DNA of 64,000 bases. Origin: Verrucomicrobiia bacterium. GTDB lineage: Bacteria; Verrucomicrobiota; Verrucomicrobiia; Opitutales; Cerasicoccaceae. Shown here one piece after another: positions 1 to 7,901 of the stretch. Under the pieces are notes generated by a model. The model saw nothing but the letters and a program-made list of their open reading frames with translations. It ran no database searches and was not told the origin of the DNA. A program made the translations under genes and the position numbers. The DNA is taken from the NCBI GenBank assembly GCA_030425485.1, contig JAUIAM010000013.1:30994-94993 (forward strand), in the 5' to 3' direction. How positions within the stretch are numbered: the stretch's first letter is position 1; the number at the start of each line of letters is the position of its first letter.

Positions 1-624
1 CACAAAGGCGTTGCCCCGGTAGGTGTCCCCCTGCAGGACCACGGACAGAACCGGGTTGGGCATGCCATTAGGGTCAATGGCCGGGATGTAGGTGCCGATG
101 GCGCGCTCACCGCTGCTGGTAGGTACATCGGTGGCCACGCGCAGCATGTCGCCATTCTCGTTAATGCGTTGGAAAATCGTCGCCGTTCCACCCATGATGT
201 CGGACACATGGTCTACCACCGGAGTCCTTGCGGACAGGTTGCGGTTTTGGCCCAGCCAGGTCTCACCCACCAGCATTTCAGGCAGTTCAACCTGCTCTTC
301 CTCTTTGGTCAGCTGGTTCATCGCCGACCAGGTGACCAACTTCTCGCCCAAGTGCAAGCCACCCATATCCTTGACGCGGTGCGCCGCCATCCGCAGCGAG
401 GCGTCAACCTTGTCCTGAAGCAAGCCGTTGGCGTTCTCGCAGAGGTTGTACACGTCACGGACGATCTGGTCCAAATTCTCCGAGACCATCTCGTCGAGCT
501 GCCCTTCGATGACGCGGCTGCTGTGCTTCTCCTCCAGGAAGATAATGACCGCCAGCACCACAGCCGGCAGCAGTGCCGAAAAAAGTGCCAGACCCGTGAC
601 TTTGTGCCGAAGCTTAACTTTCAT
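1..624 (-). CDS. Cache-domain sensor (probable methyl-accepting chemotaxis protein or sensor kinase), N-terminal part
   Basis: The reverse strand is open from an ATG at 624 to the window edge (208 codons, no stop), so the C-terminal signalling half lies outside. The start MKVKLRHKV is followed by one hydrophobic segment at about residues 9-30, then a helical extracytoplasmic region (LDEMVSENLDQIVRDVYN) and a stretch with the look of a Cache/PAS-like ligand-binding fold (TATIFQRIN, MLRVATDVP, RAIGTYIPA). This is the usual architecture of a membrane receptor that senses a small molecule outside the cytoplasm. Whether the output is a chemoreceptor domain, kinase or cyclase cannot be seen. The STAS-domain gene lies just upstream on the same strand, separated by a terminator, so the two are probably separate transcripts although both suit signalling. 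Confidence 0.7.
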   Translation of the reverse strand, partial: MKVKLRHKVTGLALFSALLPAVVLAVIIFLEEKHSSRVIEGQLDEMVSENLDQIVRDVYNLCENANGLLQDKVDASLRMAAHRVKDMGGLHLGEKLVTWSAMNQLTKEEEQVELPEMLVGETWLGQNRNLSARTPVVDHVSDIMGGTATIFQRINENGDMLRVATDVPTSSGERAIGTYIPAIDPNGMPNPVLSVVLQGDTYRGNAFV

Positions 625-702
625 CGCAACAGGCAGTTAACTATCCGCACAGAGTGGTCCATGGCAAGCTATGATTGGACACCCGGTGCCCCGTGAAAAG
701 AA

Positions 703-731
703 AAAAGCGGCACACTCTCGGCGCCGCTTTT
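703..731 (-). terminator. Intrinsic terminator after the STAS gene
   Basis: A perfect 9-bp stem (AAAAGCGGC at 703-711 with GCCGCTTTT at 723-731) is followed on the minus strand by a T-rich tract of the form TTTTTTCTTTT. It lies 23 bases past the stop of the STAS gene and ends that transcript before the receptor gene. The A-rich left side could make it weakly bidirectional. Confidence 0.8.
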
Positions 732-753
732 CGAAAAGAATTTCCTCTCGCAA

Positions 754-1089
754 TCAGGAAAGGGCCTGTACGGCCTCTTCGCGTGTTGCGTAGATCGGAA
801 AAATGCTGGTGAAACCGGAGATTTCGAACACCTGCTTCACGTTCGGGTTCAAGGTTGCCAGGGCGATCGAACCGTCCAGCTTCTTGAACTGCTTGGCTGC
901 GGCCAGCAACACACGCAGACCCGCACTGCTGATGTAGTCCAGCTCGCGGCAGTCTACCAGTACCTTGGCTTCGCCAGCGTCAACCAGCGCAGTCAGCTTT
1001 TCGCCCAGCGCGCCAGAGGTGGCAGCGTCGAGACGACCCTGCAGGCTGACGATGTTAATAGAGTCTTGTTTTTCCAGAGTGATTTCCAC
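754..1089 (-). CDS. STAS-domain protein, anti-sigma-factor antagonist type
   Basis: This 111-residue protein is a complete single STAS domain. It begins MEITLEKQDSINIVSLQGRLD and carries the conserved loop YISSAGLRVLL at about residues 54-64, whose serine is the residue phosphorylated by partner anti-sigma kinases in SpoIIAA/RsbV-type switches. Family knowledge: such proteins bind an HPK-like anti-sigma factor or a phosphatase-kinase pair and release a sigma factor or output regulator when unphosphorylated. No kinase or sigma gene is adjacent, so the partner is unknown. It stands alone on the minus strand with its own terminator at 703-731. A role in general stress or surface-attachment control is an inference. 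Confidence 0.85.
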   Translation of the reverse strand: MEITLEKQDSINIVSLQGRLDAATSGALGEKLTALVDAGEAKVLVDCRELDYISSAGLRVLLAAAKQFKKLDGSIALATLNPNVKQVFEISGFTSIFPIYATREEAVQALS

Positions 1090-1200
1090 AGTGCGGAGTA
1101 ATTTGAGGGTTAAATGGTTAATCCTGTAGGACTACGCCAGATAAAGACGCCTCAGGCGAACGGTTTCAAGGTTTTTTTGGCAACATACATCACGCGCTGA

Positions 1201-1341
1201 CTAGGCTGTGTATGCAAACCTCGAAACGAGGAGACCAATGGGATTTTTCAGGCCGTAATCCCAGACGCGATGCGGTAGCATCGAAAGCGCAGGCTATGCC
1301 TGCTGCGGGGGTTGGGGGTGCATAGCCCCCAAAATCTATAG
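1201..1341. other. Structured intergenic segment with three consecutive hairpins
   Basis: Between the STAS gene and the sugar transferase lie three adjacent stem-loops: CGATGC/GCATCG (1268-1283, loop GGTA), GCAGGC/GCCTGC (1289-1303) and TTGGGGG/CCCCCAA (1312-1332). The segment opens with CTAGGCTGTGTATGCAAA at 1201, which resembles the ends of the MITE-like family seen at 24155, 28215 and 63901, and it shares GAAACGAGG at 1223-1231. No matching inverted end is visible on the right. It lies downstream of the sugar transferase stop on the minus strand, so it may act as a 3-prime end structure, a decayed mobile repeat, or both. Confidence 0.45.
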
Positions 1342-1363
1342 CAAGCATTTCGGTAACAGGCCC

Positions 1364-2767
1364 TCAGTACGCCGTCTCGGGCGGGTCGAAGACGATGCGC
1401 GCTGTCTTGAACATGATCTCAAAGTCCATCCACAGCGACCACTCGTTGATGTACTCCAGGTCGTAGTGGACGCGCTTGCGCAGCAGGTCCACGTCGGTGA
1501 TCTCCCCCCGAAAGCCCTTGCACTGAGCCAACCCGGTCAAGCCCGGCTTCACGAAGTGGCGCTGCGGGTAGATCCGCACGTCGCGGCTGAAAATCTTGTC
1601 GTGCTCGGGCAGGTGCGGACGCGGCCCCACCACGCTCATCTCCCCCTTGAGCACGTTGAGAAACTGCGGCACCTCATCCAGACTGGTTTTGCGCAGGAAG
1701 GCCCCGAAGGGGTAAATACGCGGGTCGCCCTTGCTCGCCTGCCGGGCTTCGTCGTTCACCTTGCGCACGTGCATGGTGCGGAATTTATACAGCACGAACT
1801 CCCGGCGGTTGTAGCCCCGGCGTATCTGCTTGTAAAAAATCGGTCCCGGTGATTGCTTGCGCTGGCAAAGCCAAACCACCAGCAACAACACCGGCATGAT
1901 AAACACCACCACCGGCAGGGCAATGGCCAGATCGAACACACGCTTCATGGCGCGGTTGAGCGGGCTTTCCAGCGGCTCTTCCCGCAGGGTAAAGAAGGTG
2001 TGCGGCCCGTCCTTTACGCTGATCAACGGATAGTCAAAATACTCCGCCCAGGGGTTGAAAATCAGGATCTGGCAGCCCTCCTCCTCCGCCGCATCGAGGA
2101 TCTCCTTCACCCATTCCTTCGAGTGGCGCGTCTCCAGCAGGATGATCTGGTTTACCTCCTTGGCCTGGATCGTCTCGCGCAGCCGGGAGACATCCCCCAG
2201 CACCGGGATATCGATCGGCTGCGGGTTCTTCTCCTCGTAATTCAGCAAGCCGATGATGTTTAAGCCGATAGCCTGCTTGCTCCGCAGCCAGTCGCTGATG
2301 CTCCCACAGGTCTTCGTTGTCCCCACCACCAGACAGGCCCGGGTATTCTTCCCCTTCAACACGTAGCCGGACAGCATACCCGGCAGGAACATGTTGAGCA
2401 AAAACAACGCTGCGTACACGCAAACCAGGTACGTACCGATAAACACACGCGAGATCGCCTTGTCCTTTGTGGCAAAGATGATCGTGAACAGGATCAGCAC
2501 CAGCACGAAAGTCTGGAGGTTTGTGACCTGAAACACCCGCGCGCGGTCGCGCACACTCACGCTCGGCCCCAGAATCGGGTAAAAATTAAAGAAAATCGCG
2601 CACGAGGCCAACACCCCCATCAGGTAAAGCGGAAAGTTAATCAGCTCGAACTCCAAACGCCCGAACCTCACCCCAATAACGGCCAGTGTAAAGAATAGCA
2701 GTGGCAACGTCACAATAATGACGCACCCGTGCAGCGCTAGCAGGCCCTTATATCGACTATCGAGCAT
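1364..2767 (-). CDS. Polyprenyl-phosphate sugar-1-phosphate transferase (WbaP/WcaJ type)
   Basis: The 467-residue protein has the two-part structure of exopolysaccharide glycosylphosphotransferases. There are four to five N-terminal membrane segments, a soluble CoA-binding/Rossmann-like middle ([26 protein letters not shown]), and from about residue 270 the bacterial sugar transferase domain with [10 protein letters not shown], a further membrane helix, [45 protein letters not shown] and [12 protein letters not shown]. The family moves a sugar-1-phosphate from a nucleotide sugar onto undecaprenyl phosphate at the inner membrane and so starts a repeat unit. It is divergent from the polysaccharide operon that starts at 3008 and is the natural initiating enzyme for it. 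The sugar donor cannot be told from sequence alone. Confidence 0.9.
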   Translation of the reverse strand: MLDSRYKGLLALHGCVIIVTLPLLFFTLAVIGVRFGRLEFELINFPLYLMGVLASCAIFFNFYPILGPSVSVRDRARVFQVTNLQTFVLVLILFTIIFATKDKAISRVFIGTYLVCVYAALFLLNMFLPGMLSGYVLKGKNTRACLVVGTTKTCGSISDWLRSKQAIGLNIIGLLNYEEKNPQPIDIPVLGDVSRLRETIQAKEVNQIILLETRHSKEWVKEILDAAEEEGCQILIFNPWAEYFDYPLISVKDGPHTFFTLREEPLESPLNRAMKRVFDLAIALPVVVFIMPVLLLVVWLCQRKQSPGPIFYKQIRRGYNRREFVLYKFRTMHVRKVNDEARQASKGDPRIYPFGAFLRKTSLDEVPQFLNVLKGEMSVVGPRPHLPEHDKIFSRDVRIYPQRHFVKPGLTGLAQCKGFRGEITDVDLLRKRVHYDLEYINEWSLWMDFEIMFKTARIVFDPPETAY

Positions 2768-2903
2768 ATAATCCCCTCACCTCATCGGTAAAACAGCCGT
2801 AAAATTGAGGATAAACCTTCAGCAATTTTAAAGATAGTTAAACGATCAGGATTAAGCATGAAGGGATTCCCTGGTTTGACAAGACTTAGAACTAAGCGCT
2901 GTC

Positions 2904-2932
2904 TTGCGCCATGCTTATAGTCTATTTATAAT
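2904..2932 (+). promoter_or_regulatory. Candidate sigma-70-type promoter for the polysaccharide operon
   Basis: In the AT-rich divergent region upstream of the GbsR-like gene, a perfect TATAAT (2927-2932) lies 17 bases after TTGCGC (2904-2909), which matches only the TTG half of a -35 box. It is 75 bases before the start codon, in the right orientation. The evidence is pattern only. Confidence 0.4.
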
Positions 2933-3007
2933 AACGTTAGCCTGACATTTTCATTTTATTTTGAAATAAGTTAAGCATAGGTGTAAATTACCGATAACGA
3001 CATCACT

Positions 3008-3499
3008 ATGGCCTCAACGGCACAGCCCACGACTCTGACGGATATCGAGCGCGAAGTCATCGCGTTCTTCGTTGGTGCTGTCCAGGCTCTCGGCCTGCCC
3101 AAGTCGCTCGGCGAAATCTACGGGCTCCTCTACATCTCCCCCGAGCCCCTCTCGATGGACGAGATAATGACCCGCCTACAGATCAGCCTCGGCTCGGCCA
3201 GTCAGGGCTTAAAACAACTTCGTTCTTTCAATGCGGTGCGTACCGCCTATAAACCGGGTCAACGTCGTGACTACTACGAAGCTGAAACCGAAATGCGCAA
3301 GCTGCTGGGAAATTTCCTGCGCGAGCAGATGCGTCCCCACCTCGAAGCGGGCAAAGAGCGCCTCGACCACCTGGAGGAACTCATGAGCGCAAGCCCGGAC
3401 ATCGCACCGACACAGCGTCAACGCATCCAGAAGCTCCAAAGCTGGAACCAGCACGCAGATCGGCTCCTGCCAATGCTCAACCTCTTCCTGCGCTCATGA
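3008..3499 (+). CDS. GbsR/MarR-family winged-helix transcriptional regulator
   Basis: The 163-residue protein looks like a GbsR-type winged helix. It has an N-terminal helix (TDIEREVIAFFVGAVQALG), then KSLGEIYGLLYISPEPLSM, a recognition region DEIMTRLQISLGSASQGLKQL and a wing with AYKPGQRRDYYEAE. A C-terminal helical part probably dimerises. Family members repress osmolyte and envelope genes by binding palindromic operators. Here it is the first gene of the polysaccharide operon and overlaps the next gene by four bases (ATGA, 3496-3499), which suggests it controls this operon, perhaps its own promoter upstream. The ligand is unknown. The ATG at 3008 is the first in-frame start and fits the family N-terminus. 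Confidence 0.8.
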   Translation: MASTAQPTTLTDIEREVIAFFVGAVQALGLPKSLGEIYGLLYISPEPLSMDEIMTRLQISLGSASQGLKQLRSFNAVRTAYKPGQRRDYYEAETEMRKLLGNFLREQMRPHLEAGKERLDHLEELMSASPDIAPTQRQRIQKLQSWNQHADRLLPMLNLFLRS

Positions 3500-4047
3500 C
3501 TTTCCCCGACAAACCCGGTTGGTACTGTCTCAAAACCCAGCCCAAGCGCGAGCGCATCGCCGCGGTCAGCCTGAACGACATCGACGGCGTCCGGGCCCTC
3601 TACCCGCAGGTCCGCTACGAGCGCCAATCCAGCAAGGGCAAGCGACACATCCTCGAGCCCATGTTTCCCAACTACCTCTTTGCCCGCTTCACGCCCCAGG
3701 AGCACATACGGGCCGTAGGCTACGCCCGCGGCGTCGCCTACGTGGTCAAGCACGGCAACACGCTCATGCCCGTCCACGATGCCGTCATCGCCGAGATCGC
3801 CTCCCTGGCCAAGGACAACATCCTCGACCTGCCCCTCGTCCCCCTCCAGACCGGGGACAATATCCGCATCATCGCGGGTATCTTCGAGGGCAGCACAGCC
3901 GACGTCGTCCGGCTCATCCCGGGCAGCGAGCGCGTAAAGCTCCTGCTCGAGCTCCTTGGCCGCGTAAGCGAAGTCGAACTTTCTCTGGATCAGGTGGAAC
4001 GCCATTACCGCCACCCCCTGCAGTCCTCCAAAAAAGAAGGTGCCTGA
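3496..4047 (+). CDS. NusG paralog, RfaH/UpxY-like transcription antitermination protein
   Basis: The 183-residue protein begins with an NGN domain (GWYCLKTQPKRERIAAV, then EPMFPNYLFARF at about residues 54-65 and VGYARGVAYVVKHG). A KOW-type C-terminal segment follows (LQTGDNIRIIAGIFEGS). This is the layout of specialised NusG paralogs such as RfaH, which bind elongating RNA polymerase and let it read through long polysaccharide operons. Its place at the head of a 20-kb polysaccharide operon is the classic setting for UpxY/RfaH proteins. An ops-like sequence lies 66 bases past its stop (4114-4125). It overlaps the regulator upstream by four bases. Housekeeping NusG is unlikely because the usual secE/rplK neighbours are absent. 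Confidence 0.88.
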   Translation: MTFPDKPGWYCLKTQPKRERIAAVSLNDIDGVRALYPQVRYERQSSKGKRHILEPMFPNYLFARFTPQEHIRAVGYARGVAYVVKHGNTLMPVHDAVIAEIASLAKDNILDLPLVPLQTGDNIRIIAGIFEGSTADVVRLIPGSERVKLLLELLGRVSEVELSLDQVERHYRHPLQSSKKEGA

Positions 4048-4113
4048 CCTTCAACCCCCAACCTGTGCCCTGCACACCCCCACGATTGGCTTTGCTCCCC
4101 GCATCCGGCCAAG

Positions 4114-4125
4114 GGCGGCAGCGTG
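4114..4125 (+). promoter_or_regulatory. ops-like element (candidate antiterminator recruitment site)
   Basis: The sequence GGCGGCAGCGTG matches 11 of 12 bases of the enterobacterial ops element GGCGGTAGCGTG. It lies in the untranslated leader between the NusG-paralog gene and the ABC exporter genes, in the correct orientation. In RfaH systems this site pauses polymerase and exposes the non-template strand for RfaH binding. Function here is inferred from similarity and position. Confidence 0.5.
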
Positions 4126-4138
4126 GGAAATTTTTACA

Positions 4139-4310
4139 TTTGTAGATTCAGAAGTTTGTAGATTCACAAATTAGCAACTTGAAATGACGTTGCTATACTC
4201 ATTGAGCGTTCCCAGATCATCGCACCGATTCAAGTTACACATTTACAAATTTCTAAATCTAAAATCTTACGAATCTACAAATTCAACGAATTTAAAAATT
4301 TATAAACCTG
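4139..4310. repeat. AT-rich intergenic segment with iterated words
   Basis: The 267-base gap before the ABC permease becomes strongly AT-rich from 4131. TTTGTAGATTCA occurs twice in direct order (4139-4150 and 4155-4166), and the inverse GAATCTACAAA is at 4271-4281. Between and after them are variants such as TTTACAAATTTCTAAATC and AATTTAAAAATTTATAAA. A shorter stretch of the same flavour fills the next gap (5170-5215). The composition is unlike the surrounding genes. It could form a long imperfect hairpin in the leader RNA or be a decayed repeat. Confidence 0.55.
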
Positions 4311-4314
4311 CCTT

Positions 4315-5169
4315 GTGAATCCGCACCGCCACACCACCGTTATCCAGCCTGCCCAGAACTGGCTGGCCATTAACTGGCGCGAACTCTGGGAGTACCGCGA
4401 TTTGCTCTTACTGCTGGTGCGCCGCGATTTCGTTGCCCGCTACAAGCAGAGCGTTCTCGGCCCGGCCTGGTTTGTCCTCCAGCCGCTCATCATGACGGTG
4501 TTTTTCACCTTCATCTTCGGGCGCGTGGCTAACATCCCCTCCGACGGCAATGTCCCCCACTCCCTCATGTACCTATGCGGCCTGCTGGGTTGGAACTACT
4601 TCGCCCAAATCCTCCAGGGCTCCAGCACCACCTTTACTTCCAACGCCAACATCTTTCAGAAAATCTACTTCCCTCGGCTGGTCATGCCGCTGTCGGTCAG
4701 CATTTCGGCCCTCTTTACCTTCGCCATCCAGCTCGGGCTTTTCTTCGTCGTTTTTGCCTACTTTAAACTCTTCAGCAACGCAGGCAGCACCTTCTCACTG
4801 GGCTGGCAACTAGCCCTCGTGCCACTGCTCATTGCCCACTCAGCCATCCTCGCCCTCGGCGTCGGCATGTGGATGAGCGCGATCACGGCCAAGTACCGCG
4901 ACCTCACCCACCTCAATCAGTTCATCATCCAGATCTGGCTCTACCTCACGATTATTATCCCCGTCTCAAGCGTGCCCGCCGCCTACCAGACCCTCTTCCA
5001 GCTTAACCCCATGGTGCCCGTGATCGAGCTCTACCGCCTCGCCTTCCTCGGCCACGGCGAATTTGACCCCACCCTCTACGGCTTCTCGCTCGCCCTTAGC
5101 CTGCTCCTGTTAATCACCGGCATGCTCTTCTTCCAGCGCACCAGCCGCACCTTCGCCGACACCGTCTAG
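4315..5169 (+). CDS. ABC-2-type polysaccharide export permease (Wzm-like)
   Basis: The 284-residue protein starts at a GTG (4315). It contains the soluble N-terminal piece typical of the family (WRELWEYRDLLLLLVRRDF, then VARYKQSVLGPAWFVLQPL) and six hydrophobic segments ending in ALSLLLLITGMLFFQR. Wzm-type permeases form the inner-membrane channel that exports lipid-linked O-antigen, capsule or teichoic-acid-like chains, with energy from a Wzt ATPase. The ATPase gene follows after 62 bases. The pairing suggests the glycan is finished in the cytoplasm before export. The GTG start is preferred because no in-frame ATG precedes the conserved N-terminus. No clear Shine-Dalgarno sequence is visible. 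Confidence 0.9.
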   Translation: MNPHRHTTVIQPAQNWLAINWRELWEYRDLLLLLVRRDFVARYKQSVLGPAWFVLQPLIMTVFFTFIFGRVANIPSDGNVPHSLMYLCGLLGWNYFAQILQGSSTTFTSNANIFQKIYFPRLVMPLSVSISALFTFAIQLGLFFVVFAYFKLFSNAGSTFSLGWQLALVPLLIAHSAILALGVGMWMSAITAKYRDLTHLNQFIIQIWLYLTIIIPVSSVPAAYQTLFQLNPMVPVIELYRLAFLGHGEFDPTLYGFSLALSLLLLITGMLFFQRTSRTFADTV

Positions 5170-5231
5170 GTCGATAAATTTATAAATTAAGAATTCCAAA
5201 TTTATAAATCCTCAACCTCCCATCTATCGCC

Positions 5232-6539
5232 ATGTCCCGACCCATTCTCGAAGTTGACAAGCTCTCCAAGCTCTACCGCCTGGGCACGGTAGGCGCGGGC
5301 TCACTGCGGGAGTCACTGGAGCAGTGGTGGCGACAGAAAGCGGGCAAAGACGCAGGCGACGACTGGATCGAGCGCGCCAAGGTCCCACCCGATCGCGCCG
5401 GGCCCCGCCCGAATACCGTCTGGGCGCTCAAGGAGGCTTCCTTCACCGTAAACGAGGGCGAGACGCTCGGCATCATTGGCCGCAACGGCGCGGGCAAGTC
5501 CACCCTCCTCAAGCTCCTTTCGCGTATCACCGAGCCCACCTCCGGCAAGGCCACCATCCACGGCGTGGTCTCCTCCCTGCTCGAAGTCGGCACCGGCTTT
5601 CACCCCGAGCTCACGGGCCGTGAAAATATCTTTCTCAATGGCACCATCCTCGGCATGAAGCGACGCGAAATCAGCAGCAAGCTCGACGCCATTATCGAGT
5701 TTTCCGAGATCGGTGCCTTCATCGACACCCCCGTAAAACGCTACTCCAGCGGCATGACCGTCCGCCTGGCCTTTGCCGTGGCCGCCCACCTTGAGCCAGA
5801 CGTCCTCATCGTGGACGAGGTGCTCGCCGTTGGCGACGCCGCTTACCAGAAAAAGTGCATCGACAAGATGCGCGAAATCTCCCGTCAGGGCCGCACCGTG
5901 CTCTTTGTCAGCCACCAGCTTTCTACCCTGGCCAACCTCTGTGACCGTGCCATCCTCCTGCGCGACGGCCAGCTCAAGGCAGACGGCCCCTCCCGCGAGG
6001 TCATCAACCAGTACCTCAACATCGGGGCCGACCACTCCGGCAGAACCGTCTGGGAAGACCGCGACAGCGCCCCCGGGGATGACATCGCTCGCCTGCGCAG
6101 CGTCACCGTTACCTGCGACGGTCTCCCCACCGACAATGTCGAGATCGACCGCGAAGTCGTCGTCGAAATCGAGTACTGGTGCCTCAAGGCCGGCGCCCGG
6201 CTCAACGTCGCCTTTATCCTGCTGGATAGTATCGGCACTCACATTTTTTCCTCTCCCAACCTCCCCTCTGCCCGCCTCGGTGATGACCAGTGGGGCTACG
6301 AGCCGCACCCCGTCGGCCTCTACAAAAGCCGCATCACCCTCCCGGCCAACTTCCTCAGCGACGGCATGTACCTCGCTCACATTGGCCTCCAGACCGACGC
6401 CTCGCACCTCAACGCCTGGGCTGCCAACGCCGTCAGCTTCATGGTCCATGACACCGGGGCCATGCGGGTCGAGTACCACAACAACTGGCTCGGACTCCTG
6501 CGCCCGAAGTTCAACTGGTCCACAGATAAACTCGACTAA
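5232..6539 (+). CDS. ABC exporter ATPase with C-terminal carbohydrate-binding domain (Wzt-like)
   Basis: This 435-residue ATPase has Walker A GRNGAGKST at residues 83-91, the signature YSSGMTVRLAF from residue 171, Walker B VLIVDEVLAVGD at 191-202 and the H-loop in LFVSHQLS. After residue 250 an extra domain of about 170 residues follows, rich in beta strands (VVVEIEYWCLKAGARLNVAF and onward). It matches the Wzt C-terminal glycan-binding domain, which recognises a modified non-reducing end before export, as known for E. coli O8/O9a. Two methyltransferases in the operon (11813 and 15500) are candidates for making such a cap. The next gene starts directly after its stop codon. Confidence 0.92.
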   Translation: MSRPILEVDKLSKLYRLGTVGAGSLRESLEQWWRQKAGKDAGDDWIERAKVPPDRAGPRPNTVWALKEASFTVNEGETLGIIGRNGAGKSTLLKLLSRITEPTSGKATIHGVVSSLLEVGTGFHPELTGRENIFLNGTILGMKRREISSKLDAIIEFSEIGAFIDTPVKRYSSGMTVRLAFAVAAHLEPDVLIVDEVLAVGDAAYQKKCIDKMREISRQGRTVLFVSHQLSTLANLCDRAILLRDGQLKADGPSREVINQYLNIGADHSGRTVWEDRDSAPGDDIARLRSVTVTCDGLPTDNVEIDREVVVEIEYWCLKAGARLNVAFILLDSIGTHIFSSPNLPSARLGDDQWGYEPHPVGLYKSRITLPANFLSDGMYLAHIGLQTDASHLNAWAANAVSFMVHDTGAMRVEYHNNWLGLLRPKFNWSTDKLD

Positions 6540-7901
6540 ATGCCCGGCACCGCACACCCCGTTTTTGCGCTCCCCGAGTGGCTTCCGCACCTCGGCGGGC
6601 TGGCCACCTTTTACCTGCACCTTGCCCGTTGCCGTAGCGAGCTTGGCCTGCCCACCACCATCCTCACCACGCAAAAGGAAGCCGTCGACCCCGGCTGGCC
6701 GCACGTCACTGTGGTCAAACTGGCCGACCAGCGCTACGAGCACTTCGTCCGCTATGGCCAATGGCTACCCGACGGCTGGGAAGTCGCCGCTATGTCGCTT
6801 GCCGCAGGCACCGCCATGCGCGACTGGCTCCGCGAGCATGCGCCCGCAAATAGCGTCACCTTTGCCGCCGAATTCCTCGGCTACGCCTCCATACTGTGCG
6901 GCCCCGAGCTCCCCCCGCTGGTCGTCACCGCGCACGGCTCCATGGGGCAGATAGCAGCACGCTCACAGGGCGGCATGCAGAGCCCGGACGCTGGCTTTGT
7001 CCGCATGATCGAGTCCGACGCCCTCCTGCGCGCCGACCTCACCACCGCCTATAGCCCGACCAACGCCGCAGAATGGTCCGCAACACTCCAGCGTAACATC
7101 CCTTGTATCGACCCGCCCTTTTTTCCGTATCAGGATTTGGATACAAAGGAGAATACAGCCCGTCCAAGCGCCCCGCTTCGGTGCATTGTCGTCGGCCGCC
7201 TGCAAGACTGGAAGGGCGCCCTCACCTTGGCCGATGCGCTCGAGCTGCTCACCCCGGACGAACGTACCAAACTCCGCATCGACTGGTATGGCGGCGACAC
7301 CTCGACCGCCCCCGGCGGCGCATCCCTTGCACAATGGCTGGAGCAACACCATCCTGACGTTTTCGGTAAATGCCTTCGCTGGCACGGCCCTATCCCCCGC
7401 GAGCAAGTCCTCAGCCGACAAGCCGAGGCCGACCTCTGCCTAGTCCCTTCCATGTGGGACACGCTGAACTTCACCGCCCTTGAAGCCATGGCCGCAGGCA
7501 CGCCTGTCGCTATCTCCACGGGCGCCGGCGCCGCCTATCTCGTTGACGACGACACAGGCTTTACCTTTCCCGCCAACAATCCCCAGGCCCTGGCAGACAC
7601 GCTCAGGCACTTGCTAACGCAAGCCGAGCAGCTCCCTGCGATGGGTCAACGCTGCAAGCAGCAACTCGCCGAGCGCTTTGCCCCCGCAGCCTGCGTACAT
7701 CGCTACAACGAGGCCGCACAACAAGCCATCAATGCCCGCCAATCCCCCTACGCCCACCTTCGCCTTGACGGCACCGGAAACAGCCTCCTGCCGCTGATCG
7801 AAACCATCATGCAGGCCGATAAGCTCCCGCGTCGCAGTTCACGCGAACTCATCTCCGCGCTCACCCAAAAATTTAGCCAACGGCTCGGTCTGGATGGATA
7901 A
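6540..7901 (+). CDS. Glycosyltransferase, GT4/GT-B type
   Basis: The 453-residue protein starts at the base directly after the stop of the Wzt-like ATPase. The N-terminal Rossmann domain has the glycine loop LPHLGGLATFYLHLA. The C-terminal domain has VVGRLQDWKGALTLADAL and ADLCLVPSMWDTLNFTALEAMAAGTPV, in which the acceptor-side E and the EAMA motif mark retaining GT4 enzymes. It probably adds one sugar from a nucleotide donor to the lipid-linked chain on the cytoplasmic face. A tail of about 50 residues after the GT domain is not assigned. Donor and linkage are unknown. It overlaps the next gene by eight bases. Confidence 0.85.
   Translation: MPGTAHPVFALPEWLPHLGGLATFYLHLARCRSELGLPTTILTTQKEAVDPGWPHVTVVKLADQRYEHFVRYGQWLPDGWEVAAMSLAAGTAMRDWLREHAPANSVTFAAEFLGYASILCGPELPPLVVTAHGSMGQIAARSQGGMQSPDAGFVRMIESDALLRADLTTAYSPTNAAEWSATLQRNIPCIDPPFFPYQDLDTKENTARPSAPLRCIVVGRLQDWKGALTLADALELLTPDERTKLRIDWYGGDTSTAPGGASLAQWLEQHHPDVFGKCLRWHGPIPREQVLSRQAEADLCLVPSMWDTLNFTALEAMAAGTPVAISTGAGAAYLVDDDTGFTFPANNPQALADTLRHLLTQAEQLPAMGQRCKQQLAERFAPAACVHRYNEAAQQAINARQSPYAHLRLDGTGNSLLPLIETIMQADKLPRRSSRELISALTQKFSQRLGLDG

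Noticed and set aside
169..696. A 175-residue plus-strand reading frame opposite the receptor gene
   Set aside because: The opposite strand encodes a coherent membrane receptor N-terminus with a clear start; the plus-strand reading is rich in odd His/Gln/Arg runs and has no domain.
5313..6761. A 482-residue minus-strand frame opposite the Wzt-like ATPase
   Set aside because: It mirrors a gene with Walker motifs on the other strand; long antisense frames are common at this GC content.
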